A DNA stretch of 64,000 bases from assembly GCF_021869535.1 (NCBI RefSeq), contig NW_026262701.1:449501-513500 (forward strand), written 5' to 3'. Each line of letters begins with the position of its first letter. The first letter of the stretch is position 1. Source of the stretch: Mytilus californianus. Taxonomy: Eukaryota; Mollusca; Bivalvia; Mytilida; Mytilidae. Shown here in pieces: positions 33,800 through 47,500 of this stretch. A program made the position numbers and the translations under genes. The notes under the pieces were generated by a model. The model saw only the letters and a list, made by a program, of their open reading frames with translations, ran no database searches and was not told the DNA's origin.

Positions 33800-35740
33800 T
33801 AGGTTTATGTGAAAATTATCCTAAAAACCCTATGGATAAATCTATAGCATCCATGCTGAATCTACCGGATTATTAGGTCTGTTACAATACACCTTTTTAA
33901 TGATATGATTGTCGTATCGTGATACAAGGGTGACATTCATAATCAATACCCAACCTTGAATTAATACATGTACTAAATTATGTAGTCTAACAGCAAACTA
34001 CCTTTATTCTGGGTTTTTTTTGTTCACCTGCTGTTCCTTAAGTGTTGCTAAATTCATAAAGAATATGATTTTTATTTAACCAATATTTGTAGTCTCCCAA
34101 TGACTCAGCCCTGCCTTTGAAACAATTAGTAACATGAGTTTTGAATTGCCGATAGAAAATTATAACTCAGAATTTATACGGACTGGAACCAAACCGAAAT
34201 ATAGATAAAATGAATTGAAAATAGACCAAGCAAAAACATTGCAGTTCATCGATTCTTCAGTGAATAGATTCACCACTCCTGATTATGAAAAGTATATACC
34301 TGATATTATATTCATATGTCATTAACAGCTTTTAAATTTGAAATTTTATTTGAAACTGTGTGGTCACTGGTGTGAAGTGAAGTAAGTTTAAGTTAGAAGG
34401 AAATGATAAACTTTTATAAGGAGTCTGTTGTCTGCAGCTTCAAACAATAAGAAATTGAACGATCTGATATGTCGAGCTTGTAACTTAAATATAGCCATTA
34501 TTTAATTACTTTAACTTCATTTTGTACCCTGAGATCAAGTGAGTTGATAACGCTAAAAGAGTTATATGTGTGGTTCCAGTTACATCCTGAAAAAAATATG
34601 GTCAGATGGTTGGCATGTAAAAAAAATCTTTTATTAGATTGTCAAAATCCACAAAGAATCTTACTTTCATGGAGTGTGGTTCTGGTATTATAAATGCCCT
34701 TGCCATTCAGAATTAGTTCCATTTTTAGCCGTAGTGGACACTTCTAATGGGAATTCAGATGACAGTTCACATTCCACAAAATGGGATCGTTCAAAATTTA
34801 TTTTTCAGAAATAAAAAAGAAATTCTAGGATTGAGGGTTTTAACAAGAGTCGGTCAGTTAACTGGCACCATTCATATTTTTTGTTGGGCATTATGAAGTA
34901 TCTACTGGCATCAATACAGATCCTATTATATATTACAAGTGTATTCAGAATAATTTCTTCTTTCAATATATATATATATATGTTCACCAACACGTTTTCG
35001 TACCGGTCAAAATGCTAATTTACTTGACCTGGTTTTTACAAATGAAGAAAACATGATGACCAAAGAATAAATGTATACAAACTGATTCATCAGTGAGGAA
35101 GAGTGACCATTGTATGTTAAAATTTTTGATTTTTGTTGTTATCTGAATAATGAAAAGATTTCAGGTGATCGTTTTTCATATTTTAGAGGTAAATAAAATG
35201 TAGGAGATTTAGGATTTATCTTATACAATTTATGTTGATAGAGACCAAATAAAATGTAAATTTGATGTTTTGAGTGGCATATTACCATCTGCCATTAAAT
35301 GCAGTGTTTGTCCATTATGTATATTTTGGCAGTTTACATTTATTACACTGAAAATCCTGTTTATGACTCTAATGACCTGAAACAGTAAGATTACTATTGA
35401 CTTGCACCATGACAATAAGTGGAAAGGATTAAATTGTCATGTTACCAAAATACTGACATATCATATTAGATATTAGATGGGTTTTTGTTTATATTTCCAG
35501 AAATATGAATAGTATTGTAAAAAGTGGATACTTGAAGAGACATAGTAGTAAGTATTAAACAGACAAAACATTTCTGTATGTCTACTCTTGGTAAAATTAA
35601 ACAGTTGAATTATTTCTTGTTTCCAAAAAAACTGAAACACAAGATGTAGATGTAGACAATTTGAAGCAGGAGTAGTATACAGATGCTCCAATCTCATAAA
35701 TCCAGTAACTTCAAAAAACAAAAACCAAGGGAATCACATG
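33800..35740. other. No recognised feature
   Basis: AT-rich intergenic DNA with a short (TA)n run at about 34968-34982. No gene or clear repeat was seen. Confidence 0.4.
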
Positions 35741-35742
35741 AT

Positions 35743-36222
35743 CTCTAAAAGGAGTGACCTAGAAGCTTTATATTATAATATATTTTGTATTGATGTATAA
35801 TCATACTCTCCTAAAGGAGTGACCTATAAGCTTTATATTATAATATATTTTGTATTGATGTATAATCATACTCTCCTGAAGGAGTGACCTAGAAGCTTTA
35901 TATTATAATATATTTTGTATAGATGTATAATCATACTCTCCTAAAGGAGTGACCTAGAAGCTTTATATTATAATATATTTTGTATTGATGTATAATCATA
36001 CTCTCCTGAAGGAGTGACCTAGAAGCTTTATATTATAATATATTTTGTATTGTCACTATTGATGTATAATCATACTCTCCTAAAGGAGTGACCTAGAAGC
36101 TTTATACATGTATTATAATATATTTTGTATTGATGTATAATCTTACTCTCCTAAAGGAGTGACCTAGAAGCTTTATATTATAATATATTTTGTATTGATG
36201 TATAATCATACTCTCCTAATGA
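35743..36222 (+). repeat. 65-bp minisatellite, 7 copies
   Basis: Unit: AAAGGAGTGACCTAGAAGCT, TTATATTATAATATATTTTG, TATTGATGTATAATCATACT, CTCCT. Each junction has the small palindrome CTCCTAAAGGAG. Two units contain short insertions. Confidence 0.92.
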
Positions 36223-36734
36223 AGGATAATAAAAATATTTTATTAGGACCTCATTTTACTTGTTGACTCTGCCTTTTTTTTTACCAAATAAGAAAATTAG
36301 TTCAGTTTCAAATTTGACTGTTGAAGTAGATCTGAACCCTTTATCGGCATGCTATTTCTCTCATTTCAATGTTGACAAATTTGCAAGCTAGAGGGACATT
36401 GCTTTATCTTCAGTCCTTTTATATAATTGAGATAAGTATTCAACAAGTGGCTTAAAAATAACTCATCAAAAAAAATCGGACTTTTTTAATTCAGTTTTCA
36501 AAGAAAGTCAAACAAACTATAATATAAATAAAAGGAAAAGTTGGATATATGTATATATGTCTTCAGCAAATTATAGTTATTCAATAACTAGCCAAAAAGA
36601 ATATTCATATTATGAATAGTCTCTTTTCTGGATGATGGTATAATGCACGGATGCTTGAATCTGATCTTTGATTCCTCCAGTCCTGGTACACCTCCAATAG
36701 GGAGAAATCTTCTTGTGTCTTTTAAATGTTTTTC

Positions 36735-36850
36735 TACACAGTGTTTTGTAGACTGTTGATTGCCTTTTCATCGTTTATTGTTTTGTTGCCATGACTTTGT
36801 CAGTTTGTCTTCGACCTTTGAGTTTTTAATATCCCTTCCCCTTCTTTTGT
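36735..36850 (+). repeat. Old fragment of the Penelope-like 3' tail
   Basis: GTTTTGTTGCCATGACTTTG then CAGTTTGTCTTCGACCTTTG ... CCCTTCCCCTTCTTTTGT. It matches the tail at 29740-29850 in the same order, more diverged. Confidence 0.6.
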
Positions 36851-36957
36851 ATTATTGCTGGATTTTGTCACCATTTTTCAGAGTTTAAATTTAGTTCCTT
36901 TGATGATGGTGGTTAATGTTGACACTGAGTATTCTGTTTGTTTGACCATTTATCTTA

Positions 36958-38400
36958 TACAGAGTTTCCTATGAGGAGTTTTTAACGATGCAGATGGTGC
37001 TACATGTTGACACTTAATCATCTAATTATTTATTTTATAGAAAGTTTCCTGTGAGGAGGTTTTAACGATGCAGATGGTGCTACATGTTGACACTTAATCA
37101 TCTAATTATTTATTTTATAGAAAGTTTCCTGTGAGGAGGTTTTAACGATGCAGATGGTGCTACATGTTGACACTTAATCATCTAATTATTTATTTTATGG
37201 AAAGTTTCCTGTGAGGAGGTTTTAACGATGCAGATGGTGCTACATGTTGACACTTAATCATCTAATTATTTATTTTATAGAAAGTTTCCTGTGAGGAGGT
37301 TTTAACGATGCAGATGGTGCTACATGTTGACACTTAATCATCTAATTATTTATTTTATAGAAAGTTTCCTGTGAGGAGGTTTTAACGATGCAGATGGTGC
37401 TACATGTTGACACTTAATCATCTAATTATTTATTTTATAGAAAGTTTCCTGTGAGGAGGTTTTAACGATGCAGATGGTGCTACATGTTGACACTTAATCA
37501 TCTAATTATTTATTTTATGGAAAGTTTCCTGTGAGGAGGTTTTAACGATGCAGATGGTGCTACATGTTGACACTTAATCATCTAATTATTTATTTTATAG
37601 AAAGTTTCCTGTGAGGAGGTTTTAACGATGCAGATGGTGCTACATGTTGACACTTAATCATCTAATTATTTATTTTATAGAAAGTTTCCTGTGAGGAGGT
37701 TTTAACGATGCAGATGGTGCTACATGTTGACACTTAATCATCTAATTATTTATTTTATAGAAAGTTTCCTATGAGGAGTTTTTAACGATGCAGATGGTGC
37801 TACATGTTGACACTTAATCATCTAATTATTTATTTTATAGAAAGTTTCCTATGAGGAGTTTTTAACGATGCAGATGGTGCTACATGTTGACACTTAATCA
37901 TCTAATTATTTATTTTATAGAAAGTTTCCTATGAGGAGTTTTTAACGATGCAGATGGTGCTACATGTTGACACTTAATCATCTAATTATTTATTTTATAG
38001 AAAGTTTCCTATGAGGAGTTTTTAACGATGCAGATGGTGCTACATGTTGACACTTAATCATCTAATTATTTATTTTATAGAAAGTTTCCTATGAGGAGTT
38101 TTTAACGATGCAGATGGTGCTACATGTTGACACTTAATCATCTAATTATTTATTTTATAGAAAGTTTCCTATGAGGAGTTTTTAACGATGCAGATGGTGC
38201 TACATGTTGACACTTAATCATCTAATTATTTATTTTATAGAAAGTTTCCTGTGAGGAGGTTTTAACGATGCAGATGGTGCTACATGTTGACACTTAATCA
38301 TCTAATTATTTATTTTATAGAAAGTTTCCTGTGAGGAGGTTTTAATGATGCAGATGGTGCTACATGTTGACACTTAATCATCTAATTATTTATTTTATAG
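36958..38400 (+). repeat. 80-bp minisatellite carrying a splice acceptor and exon edge
   Basis: About 18 almost identical 80-bp units, each ending ATTATTTATTTTATAG and followed by AAAGTTTCCTGTGAGGAGG. The true PH exon at 38401 starts AAAGTTTCCTGTCAGGAGG after the same ATTTTATAG. Two homogeneous sub-blocks differ by CCTGTGAGGAGG versus CCTATGAGGAGT. Two units have ATGG instead of ATAG and so lost the AG. Confidence 0.95.
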
Positions 38401-38516
38401 AAAGTTTCCTGTCAGGAGGCTGGAATAATGTATGGGTTGTGTTATACAATGACAGTAGTTTGTGTGTTTATAAACGACAGGGTGATAATGAGATTAAAGC
38501 AAAGGCTTACATGAAG
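38401..38516 (+). CDS. PH-protein exon, PH strands
   Basis: Acceptor ATTTTATAG is the last of about 18 copies in an 80-bp array. Donor ATGAAG|GTAAGA. It encodes SFLSGGWNNVWVVLYNDSSL and CVYKRQGDNEIKAKAYMK, the W-x-VL core of a PH domain. The first codon is split with an upstream exon not seen. Confidence 0.88.
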
Positions 38517-41500
38517 GTAAGATTTAGTTTATGTTACGTTTATTGGACAAAAGCAAAAAGTCATTCTACACATAGCACCTCACAAAAATCATTCTACACA
38601 TGGGACCTTACAAAAGTCATCCTACACATGGGACCTAACAAAAGGTCTTTTGACAAATGGAACCTTACAAACGTCATCTACATGTGGGACCTTACTAAAG
38701 TCATTCTACACATGGGATCTAACTAAAGTCATTCTACACATGGGATCTTACAAAAGTCATTCTACACATGGAACCTTACACAAAGTAATTCCACACATGT
38801 ATGACATGGGACCTTACAAAAGGTCTTTCTACACATGGGACCTTACAAGAGGTCTTTCTACACATGAGACCTTACAAAAGTCATTATTCACATCAGACCT
38901 TACAAAAAGCCATTCATCACATGGAACCTTACAAAATAATTCTACACATTGGAATGTAATTATCTTCAGATAGGAACATATTAGAACCTTACATTGTTCG
39001 CTATTTTTAAGTCATTTCTCATCTTAAATGTAAATAATAAGTTCTATGAATTTTCTTCATATATTCCTCTCAAGTATTTGCTCAAAAAAAGAAGAATGTG
39101 AATTCAGCAACTGAATCTTGAGGATTCTTGACAAAAATGTACAAGAATTTCACCTTTATTTCTAATTTTAGAAAGTATGTTAACACTTTGCCTATGAAGA
39201 ATATACAGAAGGGATGTAAAATAGACTGGATATACCTGCTTTTTTTAACTTTTTACAAATGTTAGATACAGCAGTCATATCTGTATGTCCACACTTTTAT
39301 TTCTAATTTTAGGAAGTATGTAAACACTTTACCTATGGAGACTTTACAGAAGAGATGTTAGATACTGCAGTCATACCTATGTCTCCACACTTTTATTTCT
39401 AATTTTAGGAAGTATGTAAACACTCTGCCTATGGAGACTTTACAAAAGAGATGTTAGATAATTTGATATACCTGCTGTGTAAAGCTATAAACAAATATTG
39501 GAAACTGCAGTCATATTTGTATGTCCACACTTTTACTTCTAAATTTAGGAAGTATGTGAACACTTTGCCTATGGAGACTATACAGAAGGGATGTTAGATA
39601 CTGCAGTCATACCTGTGTGTCCACACTTTTATTTCTAATTTTAGGAAGTATGTGAACACTTTGCCTATGGAGACTATACAGAAGGGATGTTAGATACTGC
39701 AGTCATACCTGTGTGTCCACACTTTTATTTCTAATTTTAGGAAGTATGTAAACACTCTGCCTATGGAGACTTTACAGAAGAGATGTTAGATAGACCTGAT
39801 ATACCTGTTGTGTAAAGCTATAAACAAATATTGGAAACTGCAGTCATATTTGTATGTCCACACTTTTACTTCTAAATTTAGGAAGTATGTGAACACTTTG
39901 CCTATGGAGACTATACAGAAGGGATGTTAGATACTGCAGTCATACCTGTGTGTCCACACTTTTATTTCTAATTTTAGGAAGTATGTGAACACTTTGCCTA
40001 TGGAGACTATACAGAAGGGATGTTAGATACTGCAGTCATACCTGTGTGTCCACACTTTTATTTCTAATTTTAGGAAGTATGTGAACACTTTGCCTTTGGA
40101 GACTATACAGAAGGGATGTTAGATACTTGGAGACTATACAGAAGGGATGTTAGATACTGCAGTCATACCTGTGTGTCCACACTTTTATTTCTAAATTTAG
40201 GAAGTATGTGAACACTTTGCCTATGGAGACTATACAGAAGGGATGTTAGATACTGCAGTCATACCTGTGTGTCCACACTTTTATTTCTAATTTTAGGAAG
40301 TATGTAAATGCTTTGCCTATGGAGACTTTACAGAAAGGATGTTAGATACTGCAGTCATACCTGTGTGTCCACACTTTTATTTCTAATTTTAGGAAGTATG
40401 TAAACGCTTTGCCTATGGAGACTTTACAGAAGGAATGTTAGATAGACCTGATATACCAGCTGGGTATAGCTATAAACAAATGATAGCTATACCAGTCAAA
40501 CCAAGTCATAAGGCTAAGGTCCTGTGGTTTCTGTGTAGGGATGAGGCAGAACTGAGGTTAGTAAATAAAAAGATTCTCTATGGTAGAAAACTTGAGTTGG
40601 TTCAGCCAAATCACAAAGCAAAGGTTCATTAGTTGACATTCAGATCATGTTGTTCTCCTGGTGAGTGAGTGTAGGGATAGAGAACTAAAATATGTGAAAC
40701 CAAGTCACATGACAAAAGTTGAGTGTATATATAGAACTAAAATATGTGAAACCAAGTCACATGACAAAGGTTGAGTGTATATATAGGACTAAAGTATGTG
40801 AAACCAAGTCACATGACAAAGGTTGAGTGTATATATAGGACTAAAGTATGTGAAACCAAGTCACATGACAAAGGTGAGTGTATATAGAGAACTAAAATAT
40901 GTGAAACAATGGACAGGAAAGATAGATAACTGAGTAAATATAATGGACAGGAAAGATAGATAAGTAGAGTAAATATAATCAAGTGATAGGAAAAGATTGA
41001 GAGAACAAAACCAAGTTTTATCATACATGAAGCTCCATAAGGGGGCCAGGACACCCCCCCCCCCCCACACACACAAATCTGCCTCTGAAGATAGATGCCT
41101 AAAGTAAAGTCAAATGGCAAAGATTCAGTGAAGATATAGAGAACTAAAGTCATTAAAACAAAGCAGCATGAAAAAGATTGAGAGACGAAAATCAAGTCAT
41201 ATGGTAATTGATACATCAACAAACATGCCATTGTTGCTTTTAAAAATGGAAAATCAGGGTTAAATGCAGTTTTTGGGGTATATCTCAAAATCTTAAGCAG
41301 TAAGAGTTAAACTGACATTGATAGAAATGATCAGCAGTGAAGGTCTATCTTCTATGGAATTTTCAGAAAAAATCAGACAACAAATTTTTAAATGTCCATT
41401 TTAAGAAAACTTCACAGTTTTATCTTATATCTCAAAAACTAAAGCAGTAAGACAAAAATAACCAGCTAAATAAGTCAACATGACCAAAATTGTCATTTGA

Positions 41501-44500
41501 CCACTTATAGGAGTGGTTGCCTTCGAATGATGATTTTGCATTTTGTCAGAAATTATAGAAGATACAGATAATCTTGAAATAGTAAAATTGTTCAACCTAA
41601 AAATCTCAAAAAAAAAGTTGAGTGACCAAAATTGTTAATTTATCCCTTATAGGAATTAATGGCCTTAAAGGATGATGTTTACCCCTTTTGCATTTTTTGC
41701 AGAAAGTATATAGTAGAAATAAAGAATTTTTAAGTAGTAAAAATGATTAACAAAATAAGATCACAATATTTGGTGGATTTCTTTTGCAGAAATTGTAACA
41801 GATAGAAAGAAAATGAAAATAGCAAAAATGTTCAGATAAATTAAATCTACAAATAAGTTAACCTGGCCAAAATTGTCCATCAACCCCTTATATTTGCAGA
41901 GGCCTTTTGTAAGATAATCTACAATGTCTCATCTTTTTTTCAGTGAATGGATGCAAGCAATATGCAGTACTGTAAGTTAACATTAAACAATGAATAAGTT
42001 GCACTATTTAGTACAATATAGTAACAAATTAAATCATACATCCACCGTGAATACAAGATGGACTACATTATATTCAAATTTGATTACTTTTAACAACAGT
42101 TTGATTTACAGTTTATACTTGACGCAGAAATTAAAATTGAACTAGAATTTAAAAAAAACAGCAATAAAAACTGTAAATAAAGGGGGCACAAAATAGTTTG
42201 ACCTTTTAGAATTTAACCAGACACAGATGTAGCATGTTCACTTATTGCACATGTTGCAGTTTTATAATCCAGATCTAGATGTTACAACAGCTTATTCATT
42301 GTATTCAGTGCTGTAAACAAGATCTAACTGGATTTGACTGTAACAAATACATGTAGATTGCAAGCAGTGGCAGATACAAGTTCTAACTGTAGTGACAACA
42401 AGATCTAACTGGATTTGACTGTAACAAATACATGTAGATTGCAAGGAGTGGCAGATACAAGTTCTAACTGTAGTGACAACAAGATCTAACTGGATTTGAC
42501 TGTAACAAATACATGTAGATTGCAAGCAGTGGCAGATACAAGTTCTAACTGTAGTGACAACAAGATCTAACTGGATTTGACTGTAACAAATACATGTAGA
42601 TTACAAGCAGTGGCAGATACAAGTTCTAACTGTAGTGACAACAAGATCTAACTGGATTTGACTGTAACAAATACATGTAGATTACAAGCAGTGGCAGATA
42701 CAAGTTCTAACTGTAGTGACAACAAGATCTAACTGGATTTGACTGTAACAAATACATGTAGATTACAAGCAGTGCCAAATACAAGTTCTAACTGTAGTGA
42801 CAACATGTAAAGTGCTGTTATCAAGATTAATCTTTTATGATAAAAAGTAACAAAGAGCTACACTAAGTTCATAGGATATAAATTACTAGTTGACTTTTAT
42901 GTTTATTCTTTAACATCTGTAGGCTGCAGTACCACTTTCTTTGAATTACGATACAAATTGTACATGTCATAGTCTATTTCTTTCTGAGAGCAATCCATTA
43001 AATTATTCCTTTAGAGATAAACCTTTAATTTTACAGCATTTAATTCTTCTTTACAGCTCCCTCAACCAAGTTCTAATCAACAGGGTCCACCACCCCAACA
43101 GCCCATGCATCAACAAGCTCCAGTCCACTCAGCACCTCCACCATACACACCTGGACCAGCTCCATATCCTGCCCAGGCTCCAGGAGGTCCAGCTCCTATA
43201 GGATTTGCTGGTTTAACAGGTATACAGATAAGGCAACATGAATCATGAAGGTGAACCTGTCAAGAGTATTTCATTAACTAGTCATGAATCATGAAGGTGA
43301 ACCTGTCAAGAGTATTTCATTAACTGGTCATGAATCACAAAGGTGAACCTGTCAAGGGTATTTCATTAACTGGTCATGAATCACAAAGGTGAACCTGTCA
43401 AGAGTATTTCATTAACTGGTCATGAATCACAAAGGTGAACCTGTCCAGGGTATTTCATTAACTGGTCATGAATCACAAAGGTGAACCTGTCAAGGGTATT
43501 TCATTAACTGGTCATGAATCACAAAGGTGAACCTGTCCAGGGTATTTCATTAACTGGTCATGAATCACAAAGGTGAACCTGTCAAGGGTATTTCATTAAC
43601 TGGTCATGAATCACAAAGGTGAACCTGTCAAGGGTATTTCATTAACAGGTCATGAATCACAGAGGTTAACCTGTCAGAGGTTTGTCATTAACAGGTCATG
43701 AATCACAGAGGTTAACCTGTCAATGGTTTGTCATTAACAGGTTATTAAACACAGAGGTTAAGCTGTCAAAGGTTTGTCATTCACAGGTTATTAATCACAG
43801 GTCAATCTGTCATTGGTTTGTCATTAACAGATCAAGAATTAGTGAGGTTGACCTGCCAATGGTTTCTCATTAACAGGTCATTAATCACAGAGGTTAACCT
43901 GTTAATGGTTTGTCATTAACTTGTCATTAATCACAGAGGTTAACCTGTCAATGGTTTGTCATTAACTGGTCATTAATCACAGAGGTTAACCTGTCAATGG
44001 TTTGTCATTAACAGGTCATTAATCACAGAGGTTAACCTGTCAATGGTTTGTCATTAACTGGTCATTAATCACAGAGGTTAACCTGTCAATGGTTTGTCAT
44101 TAACAGGTCATTAATCACAGAGGTTAACCTGTCAATGGTTTGTCATTAACAGGTCATTAATCACAGAGGTTAACCTGTCAATGGTTTGTCATTAACTGGT
44201 CATTAATCACAGAGGTTAACCTGTCAATGGTTTGTCATTAACTGGTCATTAATCACAGAGGTTAACCTGTCAATGGTTTGTCATTAACTGGTCATTAATC
44301 ACAGAGGTTAACCTGTCAATGGTTTGTCATTAACTGGTCATTAATCACAGAGGTTAACCTGTCAATGGTTTGTCATTAACAGGTCATTAATCACAGAGGT
44401 TAACCTGTCAATGGTTTGTCATTAACTGGTCATTAATCACAGAGGTTAACCTGTCAATGATTTGTCATTAACTGGTCATTAATCACAGAGGTTAACCTGT

Positions 44501-47500
44501 CAATGGTTTGTCATTAACTTGTCATTAATCAGTATTATAGATGCAATTGATAAGCATTGAAAAAGAAACCATGAGCCTGGAGGGCGAATGATTTGTTTTT
44601 CCTGAATCAACGCTTATCCATTGTGTCTCTAACTTTAACTGTTGTTCTGATGGCTTTTCAAAATTAAAGCCTTTTCTTAATTAGTAGGTATTGTAAGAGA
44701 GTTTAAATAACCATGTTCAACTATGCTTTAATAAATTAAAAGTTCACAAGTAATCAGAGAAATACAAATATAACATAACATGTCTGTCTTTGAATTAACA
44801 CACGTATGTTCACTACTAAGTTACTGTATTTGTATTTGCATTAGTAAGTTATTTTTGAAAGAAATGATATACTAACCTCTCATCTGTAGAATATGAAATT
44901 AACCTTAATTTTAAGCTAAAAAAAGATTTCACTAAATTCTGTTGCTGACGTATAATGATGATGATGATGGATGGCTGCTTAAAGTCCAGCGGCAAATTAA
45001 TATGCATATTCAGGTTGAGAACATGTTAATGTAATATGAGTATTAACCCTGCTTTGTACTAGACCGGCACGCTGAGCTGGATTTTAACGTGCTTGTTCAC
45101 AAGGTAACAGTCTGCAGGAAGACATTTCACCTTACCTGGACACATTATTCTGACTCCGCGCCAACTCTTACTCCTTAATGCAGCGTGCTCAGCGGAGAAG
45201 CAGCAAATACCAATTTTAAAGTCTTTGGTTTGACCTGGCTGGGGTTTGAATTGCGGTGGTGCTGATGTATGAAATAAAATAACCAAATTTATTAAATCCA
45301 AGTAAAATAGATGACATTACAATCATTTGAAAATACTAAGACAATTCTTCTCTATAAAAATCACCTACAGGGTTGTGATCAGAAAGTTTTTAAAACCCTA
45401 AAGAATGTATAGACGAAAGAGAATAATACATATTGACGTGTTACAATTTTACATATATCATAAAATAAAATCACTTTATTTTTAAAGGCAGTGCTTTAAT
45501 GCCTTTCTAGTTGCCGGGTTAATCCTTCCTTCCGCGATATCCAACTTATCTACGTGGGGGGTCATTAGGCTCCAAGTAGATCCGGAAATGTTGAATTCTC
45601 TCCTCTTCTTATTGTGATATAAAATGTTTTTTGTTTCATTTCATTTACATTGGGAAATAGAGAAACGATCATTGTGTTTTGTTAGTTTTAAAAACTTTTG
45701 ATATATTTGTATTTTGCATTATAAGCAGTCAACCGATTGACAAACTAGAATTATTTGAATTCCGTGTGGAAAGAGCTCGGGTTAATTTCGAGTGTTATCT
45801 GCAATCTAGATGTTTATAAATCATTTCAGTCGTTGATATAATAATTAAGAGTCGACTGAACATTAATTATATTATACAATTTAAAGCGCATTTCTGTTTA
45901 TGCACGTGAACCCGTCTAACGTTATTGTTATTCCGCAGTTATATAAAGTAGCAAATTATCGTTCCTGAATAGGTGGCGCCGTGGTAGCCGATCCTGTTCC
46001 TCAACTTCCGGTTTCTGCACTGTGCAACTATTTCAGTTACATTTTAAATTAACGATGCCAAGTACTTGTTGTTGTGTACCTGGATGTCATTTAAGAGAAG
46101 GACATGCATTTCCAAATGACTTAAAAAGAAGGAAAAGTTGGATCAACGCCATGGCCCAAACGCAGATTGGACGAGAACACGATTTCATCGTGGAGTCCAT
46201 CTCAATCAGCTGTTGTTTGCAAGGCACATTTTACTGAAAAAGACTACGTGCAGGAAACTATTCATGGTAAAACTCTATTTTCTTTTTGAAATATATAGTT
46301 ATATATGTAATCGCCATGCGAATAAACCAAAGCCTGTTTACAACCGCAATTATCGTTTTAGAATAAAAGGGGGTGGTTAATTCAAGACGTCATAATTTTT
46401 TGGATTACGATTCAATGTGATCTGTTTGAGATTTTTTGGTGATTGCTACAGTTATAATGATTTCTTACAAGAGGTATATCATACAGAGAATTATTTTAGC
46501 ACTAATTATGCTAATGTAGTAATGACAGGAATGCATAAGCTACAAAAAAAATATATGCCTCATAGACTTTCTTGAAAAATATCAATGGCAATGTTAACAG
46601 GAACAAAACAATGACATGCTCTCATCAATATTATAGTTATTTAGGTACAAACAATGTACGTTTGTTGCATAAGTCTCTCATTGTTTGTCCTTTGGATTTA
46701 CATAACATACATTGAATCAGGCAAACATAGTTTTATCCAGATTGTAATGAATAAATCTAGTTAATATTTCGCCAGGTAATACAAAGTATACATTGCTAAT
46801 GGAAGTTCATTTAATTATCAAAAAACTAATGTTTTATAACCTTTTTCAGGGCGCAAACCCACCATATGTACAGAGACCTAAGTCTACTGCCATTCCCAGC
46901 CTATTTTCCTGGACCAAGCAAGAGACTGAATCGTCCGCAAAAAGAAAAATCAGGGCAGTTTCCTGTGAAAACAAAAGAACTAAACTTGATGAATATTGTA
47001 GTAGAAATCTAGAGGAAAGTTTTGATTGTAAAGTTGGTTTTCCTGAAGAAGTCATTCATACTGCAGAAAGGATTTATGACTGTCCACCACCAACTGCTGA
47101 GCTAATGTTGAGCTTCAAAGATGGAATTACGCAAACACCATCAATGTCTATGTTTTCAGCAGAGAATTTTGAAATGAAGACACGTGACACAGCCATGCAT
47201 TTTTATACCAGTTTAGAGTTGTATACTAAATTTTTATTTGTTTTGACCACACTTGGTCCAACAGCACATAATACAAAATGTAGTTCAATTATGTGATCCA
47301 GGTGACAGTGTGATGGCAGACAAAGGTTTAAATGTGCAAGATTTGTTTGCTAACTTTTTTCAAAAAAGAAACAGAATTAGTTCCAAAACTCTTATACGGG
47401 ATAGAAAAGTCTCCAATTAACATGTGCACATAGAGCGAATTATTGGACTTGGCACAACATACAAAATTCTAACAAATCCTATGAATGGAACTGAAACAAA

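Noticed and set aside
38364-38973. Frames of 107-120 residues extending past the PH exon
   Set aside because: They run through the donor at 38517 into the 28-bp minisatellite; only 38401-38516 is supported.
40809-41288. 159-residue minus-strand frame
   Set aside because: Starts in intron, crosses a poly-C/CA run and a 52-bp tandem repeat. No domain.
42923-43201. Alternative acceptor TCTGTAG at 42922 giving a longer exon
   Set aside because: The frame it opens (AAVPLSLNYDTN...) does not match the Pro-rich frame and reaches no donor in frame. The acceptor at 43056 fits phase and composition.
45059-45301. 80-residue minus-strand frame
   Set aside because: Antisense shadow of a dispersed SINE-like repeat.
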